Shown in pieces: positions 33,939 to 42,315 of a stretch of DNA of 54,024 bases. The stretch covers positions 1 to 54,024 of the forward strand of contig QNBX01000010.1 in the NCBI GenBank assembly GCA_003644265.1. Reading direction: 5' to 3'. The first letter of the stretch is position 1. Each line of letters starts with the position of its first letter. The stretch comes from Planctomycetota bacterium. GTDB taxonomy: Bacteria; Planctomycetota; B15-G4. The position numbers and the translations under genes were made by a program. The notes under the pieces are model-generated. The model saw nothing but the letters and a program-made list of their open reading frames with translations. It was not told the origin of the DNA and did no database searches.

Positions 33939-35390
33939 ATGCGTCTCACCGTTGCCAAGCCCCAGGCCAGCTCACAGGCCACGCCCCTGCTCGTCGTGCT
34001 GCTGCCCAAGGGGCGCCTGGCCGACCTCCCTGGGGGCGCGCTCGGCGAGCGCGCCGTCAAGGTCGCGCCCCAAGCCGGCTTCAAGGGTGAGGCGCGGCAG
34101 TCGTTCCTGCTGCACTCCGAGTCCCGGGGCGGCCCCAAGGCGCTGTTGCTGCTGGGCCTGGGTCCGGCCAAGGAGGTGGGCACCGCCGTGCTGCGGCGGG
34201 TGGGCACCATGGCCGGCAACCTGGGCGCCAAGCAGGGCGCGGCCAAGCTGGTGATCACCACCGGCGGCGGCCTGAGCATGGATGACGACGGCCTGGCAGC
34301 GCTGGGCGAGGGCTTGACCATCTCGTCCTACCGCTACCGGCTCAAGCAGGCCGAGCACAAGCCGCCGGCCGAGTGTGCGGTGGTGGCCAGCGGTCGCGGG
34401 GCAGCCGCGCTGCTCAAGCGCGCGCAGGCTGTGGGCGACGGTGTCAACCTGGCGCGTGAGCTGGGCGACCTGCCCGGCAACGTGTGCACGCCCAGCTACC
34501 TGCGCGACGTGGCGGCCAAGATCGCCAAGAGCGGGCGCATGGGCTTCAAGGCCCACGGCAAGGCGGCGCTCAAGCGCATGAAGATGGGCGGTATCCTGGC
34601 GGTGAACCAGGGCTCCGCCACCGAGCCCTTCCTGCTGGAGATGGACTACAACCCGCGCGGCGCCAAGCGCACCGTGTGCGTGGTGGGCAAAGGCCTGACC
34701 TTTGACTCGGGCGGCATCTCCATCAAGCCTTCGGGCGGCATGGAGGAGATGAAGTACGACATGTGCGGCGCCGGCACCGTGCTGGGTCTGATGAAGGCCG
34801 TCGCGCTCACGCGCCCCAAGGGCGTGCGCATCATCGCCGTGGTGGGCACCACCGACAACATGTCCGGGGCCGACGCCTACAAGCCGGGTGACGTGGTCAC
34901 CACCGGATCCGGCAAGACCATCGAGGTCATCAACACAGACGCAGAGGGGCGCGTGGTGCTGGCCGACGCCCTGCACCTGGCGGCGGGCCACAAGCCGGAC
35001 GCCATCATCGACCTGGCCACGCTGACCGGCGCCATCGTGGTGGCGCTGGGGCACGAGGCCGCCGGGCTGTTCACGCGCGACGAGGCCCTCGGCAAGCGCT
35101 TGCTGGCCGCCGGCGACAGCTCGGGCGAGCGCATCTGGCCCATGCCCACCTACGGCGAGTTCAGCGAGGCGATCAAGAGCAAGTGGGCCGACGTGCGCAA
35201 CAGCTCCGGTCGCAACGCCGGCTCGTCCACGGCGGCCGCGTTCCTGTTCGAGTTCAGCGGCGGCATCCCCCACGCGCACATCGACATCGCCGGCGCGGCC
35301 TGGGAGATGAAGGCCCGGGACGGCATGCCCGCGGGCGCTCGCGGCTACGGCGTGCGTCTGTTGCACGATGCGCTGTCAAGCTGGCGCTGA
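33939..35390 (+). CDS. pepA: Leucyl aminopeptidase (M17)
   Basis: The 483-residue protein has the M17 signature NTDAEGRVVLADAL (about residue 331). The metal-binding segment GKGLTFDSGGISIKPSGGM, with its catalytic Lys and Asp residues, lies about 80 residues earlier. The C-terminal GAAWEMKARDGMPAGARGYGV pattern is typical; the N-terminal macro-like domain is poorly conserved, as usual. It is a cytosolic hexameric two-metal exopeptidase removing N-terminal residues, possibly acting on peptides delivered by the importers in this window. ATG 33939 is preceded by AGGAAG at a normal distance. Confidence 0.96.
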   Translation: MRLTVAKPQASSQATPLLVVLLPKGRLADLPGGALGERAVKVAPQAGFKGEARQSFLLHSESRGGPKALLLLGLGPAKEVGTAVLRRVGTMAGNLGAKQGAAKLVITTGGGLSMDDDGLAALGEGLTISSYRYRLKQAEHKPPAECAVVASGRGAAALLKRAQAVGDGVNLARELGDLPGNVCTPSYLRDVAAKIAKSGRMGFKAHGKAALKRMKMGGILAVNQGSATEPFLLEMDYNPRGAKRTVCVVGKGLTFDSGGISIKPSGGMEEMKYDMCGAGTVLGLMKAVALTRPKGVRIIAVVGTTDNMSGADAYKPGDVVTTGSGKTIEVINTDAEGRVVLADALHLAAGHKPDAIIDLATLTGAIVVALGHEAAGLFTRDEALGKRLLAAGDSSGERIWPMPTYGEFSEAIKSKWADVRNSSGRNAGSSTAAAFLFEFSGGIPHAHIDIAGAAWEMKARDGMPAGARGYGVRLLHDALSSWR

Positions 35391-35445
35391 CCCGAGCTCA
35401 CTCGCCGCCGCCGCTCCACGTCTGCCCCCTCCCTGAGATCACGCC

Positions 35446-35916
35446 GTGCATCAACTCCTGACCGAGATGCCGCCCGAACGCCTGGGGCAGATCTACGAAG
35501 CCCTGCCCGAGCCGGTGCAGCGCGCGCTCGACACGCCCATCGGCCAGGCGCTCAACAGTCGCCCCGGCAGCGTGTCCCGGCGTCCGCTGGCCCTGCGCGT
35601 GAAGGCCTTGCGCTCCTGGCTGACGCGCAAGCGCGACGATGGTCTGGCGGGCGACTTGCTGCGGGCCTACCTGTTGGGGCCGCGCAAGGAGCTGGTGGCC
35701 GCGTTTCTGGACAGCACCGGCCTGGAGCACGAAGACGGCCAGCTCACGGACGACGAGGCCAAGCCGGACGAGGCCAAGATCGCGTCGACGGTCGCCACGT
35801 TGACGGAGGCGTACGAGCCGGACGACGTGCGGCTGTACCTGGAGATCGCCGTGCTGCAGTGGCCCGACAGCGAGGCCCTGGGCGAGGCGCTGACGCAGCT
35901 GCGCCCGTCGAGCTGA
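35446..35916 (+). CDS. Hypothetical alpha-helical cytosolic protein
   Basis: This 156-residue protein starts at GTG 35446, 55 bases after pepA on the same strand. Predicted to be all helical, it has a basic first half (VKALRSWLTRKRDDG, LLGPRKELV) and an acidic second half (LTDDEAKPDEAKIAS, YEPDDVRLYLE). There is no signal peptide or membrane span. I recognise no family. The codon pattern and intact frame support a real gene, perhaps in one transcript with pepA. It ends 25 bases before the convergent CitE-like gene. Confidence 0.65.
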   Translation: MHQLLTEMPPERLGQIYEALPEPVQRALDTPIGQALNSRPGSVSRRPLALRVKALRSWLTRKRDDGLAGDLLRAYLLGPRKELVAAFLDSTGLEHEDGQLTDDEAKPDEAKIASTVATLTEAYEPDDVRLYLEIAVLQWPDSEALGEALTQLRPSS

Positions 35917-35941
35917 GTCCGGCGGGCAGCTCGGGCCGCGC

Positions 35942-36937
35942 TCAGTCGCTGAAGAACGTCGCGCTGACCTCTTGCGGCAGCTCGGCGCCGTCTTGCTGGG
36001 CTCGGGCGAGCACACGCCAGAAGTAGCGATAACTGGCGCGGTCGTACAGGCGCCCGTCGACGTCCACCGGGGCCCAGTGCACCCGCTGCCCGGCCAGCAG
36101 CACCTGCGCCGCCAGCTCCAACTCGTCATGGCTGGCGGCGAAGGCCTCGCAGATGGGCTCGATCTGCGCCGGGTGGATGGACCACATGCGCAGATACCCG
36201 AACTCTTGCCGGGCGCGCCGGGCGTCCGTGCGCACCTGCTCCACGTCACGCAGGGCCAGGGTCACGTTGTGCACCGGCACCAGCCCGTGGGAGAGGGCGG
36301 TCATGACCTGCAGCGTCTTGGCGTGCCGCACCAGCGCGTGCTCGAACTGCGCGGGCGAGCGCATGGCCGCGGCCGGGATGGCGCCGTGGTGCGCCGACAC
36401 GAAGTCCATGATCCCGAAGTCGAGACCGCGCAGCCACGGCAGCCCCGCGATCTGATGACACTCGGCCAGGGCGCCGTGGGTCTCGATCAGCACGTGCACC
36501 GGGATCTCATGTTTGATGCCCGCCGCGAGGCAGGCCCGTTGCAGGTACTCGAGCATGCCTGCCAACGGACGTGCGGCCGGCACCTTGGGGATGGTGATGT
36601 GCGCCAGCTGCTCGCCCGCGCCCGCCACCAACGCGTCGATGTCCGCCTGCCAGTGGGGGCTGCTGGGGTCGTGGATGCGCGCGCCTGCACGTCCGGCGAG
36701 GTTGTGCTCGCCGCGCAGCAGCTCCACCACCAGGTCGGCGTGATCGCGCTCGCGGCCGGCCGGCGCGCCGTCCTCCAGGTCGAGCGTGACATCGAACCTG
36801 TGCGCCGAGCTGGCCTGCAGCCGAAGGGCCTTGCGCATCAGCGGCTCGGTGCCCGCGTAGTGGTCACAGGCCGGCAGCAGCGCGGGGCTGGGCCCCTCGG
36901 GAAACAGGGTCTGAGCGGGGTGGCTGGGCTGGCTCAA
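35942..36937 (-). CDS. CitE-like HpcH/HpaI-family aldolase or lyase
   Basis: The 331-residue TIM-barrel protein has the CitE/malyl-CoA lyase features: LDLEDGAP (52-59, metal/acyl binding), R87 in ARIHDP, IPKV (116-119), the Glu of IETHGAL (151-157), GIMDFVSAHHG and WSIHPAQIEPI near the C-terminus. Such enzymes cleave or form malyl-CoA, methylmalyl-CoA or citramalyl-CoA, or hydrolyse malyl-CoA. The exact reaction cannot be chosen here. No citrate lyase alpha or gamma subunit is nearby, so it is a stand-alone enzyme rather than a citrate lyase component. The frame starts at TTG 36937; no ATG or GTG lies before the first conserved block. Confidence 0.82.
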   Translation of the reverse strand: MSQPSHPAQTLFPEGPSPALLPACDHYAGTEPLMRKALRLQASSAHRFDVTLDLEDGAPAGRERDHADLVVELLRGEHNLAGRAGARIHDPSSPHWQADIDALVAGAGEQLAHITIPKVPAARPLAGMLEYLQRACLAAGIKHEIPVHVLIETHGALAECHQIAGLPWLRGLDFGIMDFVSAHHGAIPAAAMRSPAQFEHALVRHAKTLQVMTALSHGLVPVHNVTLALRDVEQVRTDARRARQEFGYLRMWSIHPAQIEPICEAFAASHDELELAAQVLLAGQRVHWAPVDVDGRLYDRASYRYFWRVLARAQQDGAELPQEVSATFFSD

Positions 36938-37102
36938 GGGGGATCTGGTCCGGCCGGGGCGGGTGCGCGAGGGGCGCTCGGGGCTCGCACGGCGCCGCCC
37001 CGGTTGCTGGCCCCGGTTGTAGCTGCTCGGGGGGCTCAGGCCGAGGCCGTCCGTCAGCCTTCCGCGCCAGCGACGCCGCTGCTATGGTGCGACGCTCTGC
37101 GG

Positions 37103-37177
37103 GGCGGCATGGCCAAGTGGTAAGGCAATGGATTGCAAATCCATCATTCCCCGGTTCGAATCCGGGTGCCGCCTCCA
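37103..37177 (+). tRNA. tRNA-Cys (anticodon GCA), CCA encoded
   Basis: The 75-base gene folds as a cloverleaf. The acceptor stem GGCGGCA pairs with TGCCGCC, the anticodon stem ATGGA with TCCAT around loop TTGCAAA (anticodon GCA). The T stem CCCGG/CCGGG encloses TTCGAAT. The discriminator base is T (U73), the identity element of cysteine tRNAs, and CCA is genome-encoded at 37175-37177. A possible -10 (TATGGT, 37083-37088) lies about 15 bases upstream. Confidence 0.97.
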
Positions 37178-37262
37178 GTTTCTCGACCCGGCCCGCCGCG
37201 ATGCGATGGGCGCTCGCTCGCGGTCAGAAGGCGCGCCCATCGGTCCCGCATTGGAGCCTCGC

Positions 37263-39122
37263 ATGAGCGCGTCGTGCATGAGTTCCCGGTCCACCAGCCG
37301 CCGTACGTCCGAGGGCGCTTCCGAGGGCGCCGCCGCTGCGCTCCCCCGTTGGCTGTACACCGGGCTCCTGGTGGCGCTGCTGATGCCCGCGGCCCAGGCG
37401 GACGAGGATCCCGCCGGGCCCTTCCGCGAGGCCGCCGTGGCCTTGTCCGACCCGGCCGCCGTGGGGGTCGGGCGCTTGCTGCCCGATCTGAACTTCAAGA
37501 CTGTTGGCGCTGACCCGCGCAGGCTGTCGGAGCTGCTGGGTGAGCGCCCGCTGGTGCTGGCCGTGCGCGACCCGGACTGCCCCCTCGGGCGTCGGCAGGG
37601 GCCCATGTTGGCAGAGCTGCAGCAGGCTTACGGGCAGCGCGTCGACTTTGCCTGGCTGGTGTCCGTGCAGGGTGTCGACGCACAGGCCGCCCTGGCCGCG
37701 ACCCACGACATCGGGCTGTCGGGGCCGGTGCTGTTGGACGGCGATCTGTCCGCCGCCGCGGCGTTGGGGCTGCGTACGAGCACCGAGATTCTGGTGCTGG
37801 ACGCCGCGCGCACGCTGCGCTACCGCGGCGCCCTGGATGACCGACTGGGTCTCGGTTTCACGCGGGAGCACGCCCGGCAGCACTGGTTGCGTGCGGCCCT
37901 CGACGCGCTGCTCGAGGGGCGCGACCCCGCGGTCCGCGCCACCAGCGCGCCGGGTTGCGTGATCGAGACGCCTGCCACCTCACTGGCGCCCGGGCCCCCC
38001 AGCTGGCACGGAGACGTCTCGCGCGTCCTGCAGCAGAAGTGCATGAGCTGCCACCGCGCGGCGGGGCCGGCGCCCTTCGCGCTGGAGACCCTGGCCCAGG
38101 CCCGCGCCAAGCGAGGCATGATCCGCTACGCCACGGACCACGGCATCATGCCGCCCTGGGGCGCCGCCCCGGGCACGGGGCCCTGGTCCAATGACCTCAG
38201 CCTGGCGCCCAGCCAGAAGGCCACTCTCGATGCCTGGATCGACGCCGACTGTCCCGCGGGCCAGCCGGCAGACGCGCCGCTGCCGCGGGCCTGGCCCGAG
38301 TCCTGGGCGCTGGGAGAGCCCGACGCCACCTACACGGGACCGGCCATCGAGGTTCCCGCCACGGGCGTGCTGCCCTACCAGTACTACTACGTGAAGACGG
38401 ACCAGGCGCAGGATCGCTGGGTGGACGGCATCGAGCTGCGCCCCAGCGCCTCCACGGTGGTGCACCACGTGCTGGTCTTTCTGGAGGACCCGCCGCTGGG
38501 CTACGACGGTTCGGTCAGCACGCGCGGGGGCGGCGGGCTGCACGGCTACTGGGCCGGCTACATCCCCGGACAGGGCGCGCGACGCTTTGGCGACGGGCTG
38601 GCCAAGCAGCTGCCCGCGGGCGCCTGGCTCAAGTTCCAGGTGCACTTAACCGCGGACGGCAGCGAACACACCGAGCGCACCTCCATCGGGTTGAACTTCA
38701 GCGCGGAGCCGCCGCAGCACGAGCTGCGCACCAGCTCCTTGGCCCGCGATGACTTCCGCATTCCTCCGCACGACGCCAACGTGGTGGTCACGGCCACGGG
38801 GCAGTTCGGCGATGACGCCGTGATCGGCGCCTTCTCGCCGCACATGCACCTGCGCGGCAAGGCCTTTCGCTACGAGCTGATCCACCCGGATGGGCGCGAG
38901 CAACTGCTGCTCGACATCCCGGCCTACGACTTCGAGTGGCAGACCATGTACGCGCTGCGTGATCCGGTGCTGGTCCCTGCCGGAACCTCGGTGCGAGCGA
39001 CGGCCTGGTTCGACAACAGCGCCGACAACCCCGCCAATCCGGATCCGAGCGCCGAGGTGTTCTTCGGCGAGCAGACCTGGGACGAGATGATGATCGGCTA
39101 CTTCGAGTGGTGGCGGCCGTGA
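37263..39122 (+). CDS. Redoxin-cytochrome c-PHM-like copper monooxygenase fusion
   Basis: The 619-residue exported protein joins three modules. After a membrane/signal helix (about 28-46) comes a peroxiredoxin/thioredoxin-like domain (60-215) with RDPDCPLGRRQGP (Cys106). A c-type heme module follows, with CMSCH (260-264) and the distal-Met region GIMPPWG (294-300). The C-terminal part resembles peptidylglycine hydroxylating monooxygenase, with all six copper ligands recognisable: His401/His402 and His461 for one copper, His527, His529 and Met609 or Met610 for the other. This predicts a periplasmic O2-dependent hydroxylase with its own electron-transfer heme. The substrate is unknown. ATG 37263 is used; codons before it fall in the tRNA gene. 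The flanking genes are convergent xthA and the tRNA. Confidence 0.85.
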   Translation: MSASCMSSRSTSRRTSEGASEGAAAALPRWLYTGLLVALLMPAAQADEDPAGPFREAAVALSDPAAVGVGRLLPDLNFKTVGADPRRLSELLGERPLVLAVRDPDCPLGRRQGPMLAELQQAYGQRVDFAWLVSVQGVDAQAALAATHDIGLSGPVLLDGDLSAAAALGLRTSTEILVLDAARTLRYRGALDDRLGLGFTREHARQHWLRAALDALLEGRDPAVRATSAPGCVIETPATSLAPGPPSWHGDVSRVLQQKCMSCHRAAGPAPFALETLAQARAKRGMIRYATDHGIMPPWGAAPGTGPWSNDLSLAPSQKATLDAWIDADCPAGQPADAPLPRAWPESWALGEPDATYTGPAIEVPATGVLPYQYYYVKTDQAQDRWVDGIELRPSASTVVHHVLVFLEDPPLGYDGSVSTRGGGGLHGYWAGYIPGQGARRFGDGLAKQLPAGAWLKFQVHLTADGSEHTERTSIGLNFSAEPPQHELRTSSLARDDFRIPPHDANVVVTATGQFGDDAVIGAFSPHMHLRGKAFRYELIHPDGREQLLLDIPAYDFEWQTMYALRDPVLVPAGTSVRATAWFDNSADNPANPDPSAEVFFGEQTWDEMMIGYFEWWRP

Positions 39123-39138
39123 GCCGGGCCGCGCCCGC

Positions 39139-39918
39139 TCAGGCGAAGCGCGCGACGACGGGGGCGTGATCGCTGGGCTTCTCCTGGCCGCGCTCCTCGA
39201 GGTCGATGCTGACGCCCGTGCAGGCGGCCATGGCCGGCGGGCTCAGCAGGAAGTGGTCGATGCGCAGGCCGTTGCCGCGTTGGAACCCGCGGGTGCGGAA
39301 GTCGAACCAACTGTAGTGTCCGCCTTCGGGCTCGAACTCGCGGAAGGCGTCCACCAGCCCCGGCGCCATCAGGGCCGCCAGCGCCTCGCGCTCCGGAGGT
39401 GAGCACAGGATCTTGTCGCGCCAGCCGTCGGGGTCGTACAGGTCGCGGTCGTCAAACGTGATGTTGAAGTCGCCGGTGAGCACCAGCTTGTCGCCCATGT
39501 CAAAGGCCGCGTGCACGTAGCGCGTCAGGCTGTCGAGCCAGCGCAACTTGTAGTCGTACTTGACGTCTCCCACCTGCTTGCCGTTGACGACGTAGAGGTT
39601 GAGCACGCGGTAGCCGCGCACCGTGGCGGCGATGGCGCGCGCCTGGGCGTCGGGCGCGTCATCCGGAAAGCCGCGCACCACGTCATCCGGCGTGTCCTTG
39701 GAGAGGATGGCCACGCCGTTGTAGGTCTTCTGCCCGAAGGTCTCGACGTGGTAGCCGAGGGCCTCGATGGGCTCGGCCGGGAACTGTTCGTCGACGCACT
39801 TGACCTCTTGCAGGCAGACCACGTCGGGGCTGTGCTGCTCGAGCCAGGCCAGCAGGCGCGGCAGGCGCGCGCGGGCCGAGTTCACGTTCCAGGTGGCGAT
39901 GCTCAGTGAGTCAGGCAT
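39139..39918 (-). CDS. xthA: Exodeoxyribonuclease III (AP endonuclease)
   Basis: The 259-residue protein is an EEP-family nuclease. It has IATWNVNSARARL at the N-terminus, the catalytic Glu in CLQEVKC, NLYVVNG, the GDFNITFDD Asp/Asn pair, RIDHFLLS and the final SDHAPV with the catalytic His. XthA cuts at abasic sites and degrades duplex DNA 3' to 5', the step after uracil removal by the glycosylase encoded at 32304-33059. It overlaps the carboxypeptidase gene upstream by 8 bases and ends 16 bases from the convergent copper-enzyme gene. Confidence 0.95.
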   Translation of the reverse strand: MPDSLSIATWNVNSARARLPRLLAWLEQHSPDVVCLQEVKCVDEQFPAEPIEALGYHVETFGQKTYNGVAILSKDTPDDVVRGFPDDAPDAQARAIAATVRGYRVLNLYVVNGKQVGDVKYDYKLRWLDSLTRYVHAAFDMGDKLVLTGDFNITFDDRDLYDPDGWRDKILCSPPEREALAALMAPGLVDAFREFEPEGGHYSWFDFRTRGFQRGNGLRIDHFLLSPPAMAACTGVSIDLEERGQEKPSDHAPVVARFA

Positions 39919-41407
39919 AGAGGTGCTTGACCTTGGCGGTGATGTGCTGCTTGAAGGCCGCCGTGCCGAGGGGCTTGCCGGTCACCCGGCGCACCAGCTT
40001 GTCGGCGTCGTAGACCTGGTCGTGGCGGTGGATCTGCTGGCCCAGCCAGTCGCGCAGGCGCGACATGTCGCCCGCCGCGATGGAGGCGTCGAGCCCGCGC
40101 AGGTCCTTGCGCGCCGCCGCCATGAACTGCGCCGCATACAGGTTGCCCAACGAGTAGGTGGGGAAGTACCCGAACAGCCCGCTGGCCCAGTGGATGTCCT
40201 GCAGCACGCCCTCGGCGTCGTGCCGCGGCACCACGCCCAGGAACTCGTGCATGCTCGCGTTCCAGCGCTCGGGCAGCTGCCGTACCTCGAGCCGGCCCTC
40301 GATCAGGTCGCGCTCGATGCGGTAGCGCAGGGCGATGTGCAGGTTGTAGGTCAGCTCGTCGGCCTCGACCCGGATCATGGAGGGTCGGATGGCGTTGACG
40401 GCCTTGACCATGGCGTCCAGGCTGACGCCCTTGAGCGCGGCGTGCCGGCGGCGCAAGCGCGGCAGCCAGTAGCGCCAGAAAGGCCGGCTGCGTCCCACCA
40501 TGTTCTCCCACAGGCGCGACTGGCTCTCGTGGATGCCCATGGAGATGGCGCCGCCCAGCGGTGAGCGCGCGCGGCGGCCGTCGAGGCCCTGTTCGTACAG
40601 CGCGTGCCCGGCCTCGTGGATCACGCCGAACAGCGCGCCGCGCAGGTCCTTGCGGTCGTAGCGCGTGGTCAGGCGGACATCGCCCGGACCCACGCCGCCG
40701 CAGAACGGATGGCTGGAGGTGTCGAGGCGTGAGCGCTCGGCGTCGATGCCCATGGCCGCCGTCACCTCCTGTGCGAAGGCGCGCTGGGCGTCCACGTCGA
40801 AGCGCCCGGTGAGCGGCGACGTGTCGAGCGTGACGCCGCTGCTGCGCACGCGCTCCAGCAGCTGCGTGCTGAAGGCCACCAGCTCGTCCAGCAACGGATC
40901 GATGCTGGCCATGGTGGCGCCGGGTTCGAAGCGCGCCAGCAGCGCGTCGTAGACCTTGCCGCGCTTCGCGATGCAGCGCGCCTGCTCGCGGCGCAGGTCG
41001 ACCATGCGCGCGAGGTCGTCGGCAAAGAGCTTGAAGTCGCGTTCGCCGCGGGCCTTGCGCCAGCTCTCGACGCCGCGGCTCTCGGCCAGGGCGATGCGCC
41101 GGGCCAGATCGGCCGGCACGGCCTGCGCGCGCTCCTGGGTGACGCGCACCAGCTCCACCGCCCGTCGTTGCCGGGGCGTGATGTCAGCGCCCTTGCGCGA
41201 CAGGCGCTTCACCAGTTTGCCCAGGGCCGGGTCGGTCCAGCGCTCGTGTACGACCTCGGTGAGCGCCGCCAGCGTGGCGGCCCGCGCGCCGGCGCCGCCC
41301 GAGGGCATCATGACCTCCTGGTCCCAGCTCAGGATCGAGAGGCCGTTGGAGAGGTCTTTGATGGCGCTGAAGCGCTGCTCGAGCTCTGCGAATGCCGTGC
41401 GAGTCAT
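39911..41407 (-). CDS. Thermostable-type carboxypeptidase (M32, Taq family)
   Basis: The 498-residue protein has the M32 motifs in order: GDVRLTTRY (242-250), the zinc motif HEAGH (264-268), HESQSR (293-298, third zinc ligand Glu), IRVEADELTYNLHI and the C-terminal GLFGYFPTYSLGN. It is a cytosolic zinc metallo-carboxypeptidase releasing C-terminal residues. With leucyl aminopeptidase and two peptide-type importers, it suggests active peptide use. ATG 41407 is chosen; a good promoter lies 38 bases upstream. The stop overlaps xthA by 8 bases. Confidence 0.95.
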   Translation of the reverse strand: MTRTAFAELEQRFSAIKDLSNGLSILSWDQEVMMPSGGAGARAATLAALTEVVHERWTDPALGKLVKRLSRKGADITPRQRRAVELVRVTQERAQAVPADLARRIALAESRGVESWRKARGERDFKLFADDLARMVDLRREQARCIAKRGKVYDALLARFEPGATMASIDPLLDELVAFSTQLLERVRSSGVTLDTSPLTGRFDVDAQRAFAQEVTAAMGIDAERSRLDTSSHPFCGGVGPGDVRLTTRYDRKDLRGALFGVIHEAGHALYEQGLDGRRARSPLGGAISMGIHESQSRLWENMVGRSRPFWRYWLPRLRRRHAALKGVSLDAMVKAVNAIRPSMIRVEADELTYNLHIALRYRIERDLIEGRLEVRQLPERWNASMHEFLGVVPRHDAEGVLQDIHWASGLFGYFPTYSLGNLYAAQFMAAARKDLRGLDASIAAGDMSRLRDWLGQQIHRHDQVYDADKLVRRVTGKPLGTAAFKQHITAKVKHLYA

Positions 41408-41444
41408 GGGTCCGGTCCGATCGGGTGGGGTGAGGCGCGGGGCC

Positions 41445-41473
41445 ATTCTTGTGCTTGGCGCGGTCCAGCTCAA
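41445..41473 (-). promoter_or_regulatory. Promoter of the M32 carboxypeptidase-xthA operon
   Basis: Minus strand TTGAGC (41473-41468), 17-base spacer, AAGAAT (41450-41445). The predicted start near 41438 leaves a leader of about 30 bases. The -10 belongs to the same xAGAAT class as the elements at 17778 and 23538. Confidence 0.5.
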
Positions 41474-41571
41474 GCCGAGAAGCTGACGCCCTGCGCTCGC
41501 CGCTCGATCCCACCCGGGACGACGGCCTGCCGCAGTTGGCATGATCGCCGCGTCCCGCCTGGAGAGCTGTC

Positions 41572-42234
41572 ATGTCCGCCGAAGACACGCTGGTGACGCG
41601 CGAGCACTTCGATTACCTGGCCGCGCACGCCGCCGGAGATGACGAGCTGCTGCGCCAACTCAAGCTGGCGGCGCGCGCGGCCGGCATCCCGCCCATCTGG
41701 ATCGGGGCCGGCCAGGCGGCGCTGCTGGCGGTGTTGCTGCGCCTGTGCGGCGCCCGACGGGTGCTGGAGGTGGGCACGCTGGCTGGCTCCACGGCCATCG
41801 CCATGGCCCGGGCCCTGCCCGCCGGTGGCCACCTGAGCAGCATCGAGCTGAACCCGACCCACGCGGACTTTGCCGAGGCCTGGATCGCGCGCTCAGACGT
41901 GGCGCAGCGTGTGTCGGTGCTGCGCGGCGCGGGCGCCGAGCTGATGGCGGCCATGCCCGACGGTTCGCTGGACGCCATCCTGCTGGACGCCGACAAGTCC
42001 GGCTACCCGACCTACATGCAGCACGCCCGCCGCCTGCTGCGCCCGGGCGGTCTGTTCATGGCCGACAACGCCTTCGCCTTCGGGCAGCTCTTTGACGCGC
42101 AGCCCCGCGACCCGGAGGTAGAGGCCGTGCGCGCCTTCAACGAGCTGGTGCCTGCGCAGGACTGGTTGGAGGCGGTGATCGTGCCGCTCGGGGACGGCCT
42201 GTGGGTGGGGGTGGTGCGCGCGGACCCCGCCTGA
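41572..42234 (+). CDS. SAM-dependent O-methyltransferase (caffeoyl-CoA/catechol type)
   Basis: The 220-residue Rossmann-fold methyltransferase has SAM motif VLEVGTLAGSTAIAMARAL, acidic SSIELNP, the metal-binding DAILLDADKSGYPTY and the ADNAFAFGQLFD segment. These match the class I, cation-dependent O-methyltransferase family (Methyltransf_3) in both size and order. Substrates in the family are small catechols and caffeoyl-CoA; here it is unknown. ATG 41572 follows GGAGAG. The gene is divergent from the M32 carboxypeptidase gene and stands alone. Confidence 0.9.
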   Translation: MSAEDTLVTREHFDYLAAHAAGDDELLRQLKLAARAAGIPPIWIGAGQAALLAVLLRLCGARRVLEVGTLAGSTAIAMARALPAGGHLSSIELNPTHADFAEAWIARSDVAQRVSVLRGAGAELMAAMPDGSLDAILLDADKSGYPTYMQHARRLLRPGGLFMADNAFAFGQLFDAQPRDPEVEAVRAFNELVPAQDWLEAVIVPLGDGLWVGVVRADPA

Positions 42235-42315
42235 CGCGGCGCGCGGCGTTGACTCCGGCGCTGGGGCGCACGCTGGCGGCGGCGCGGCGCTCAGGGGCCT
42301 GCCCAGCCCCGCGCT

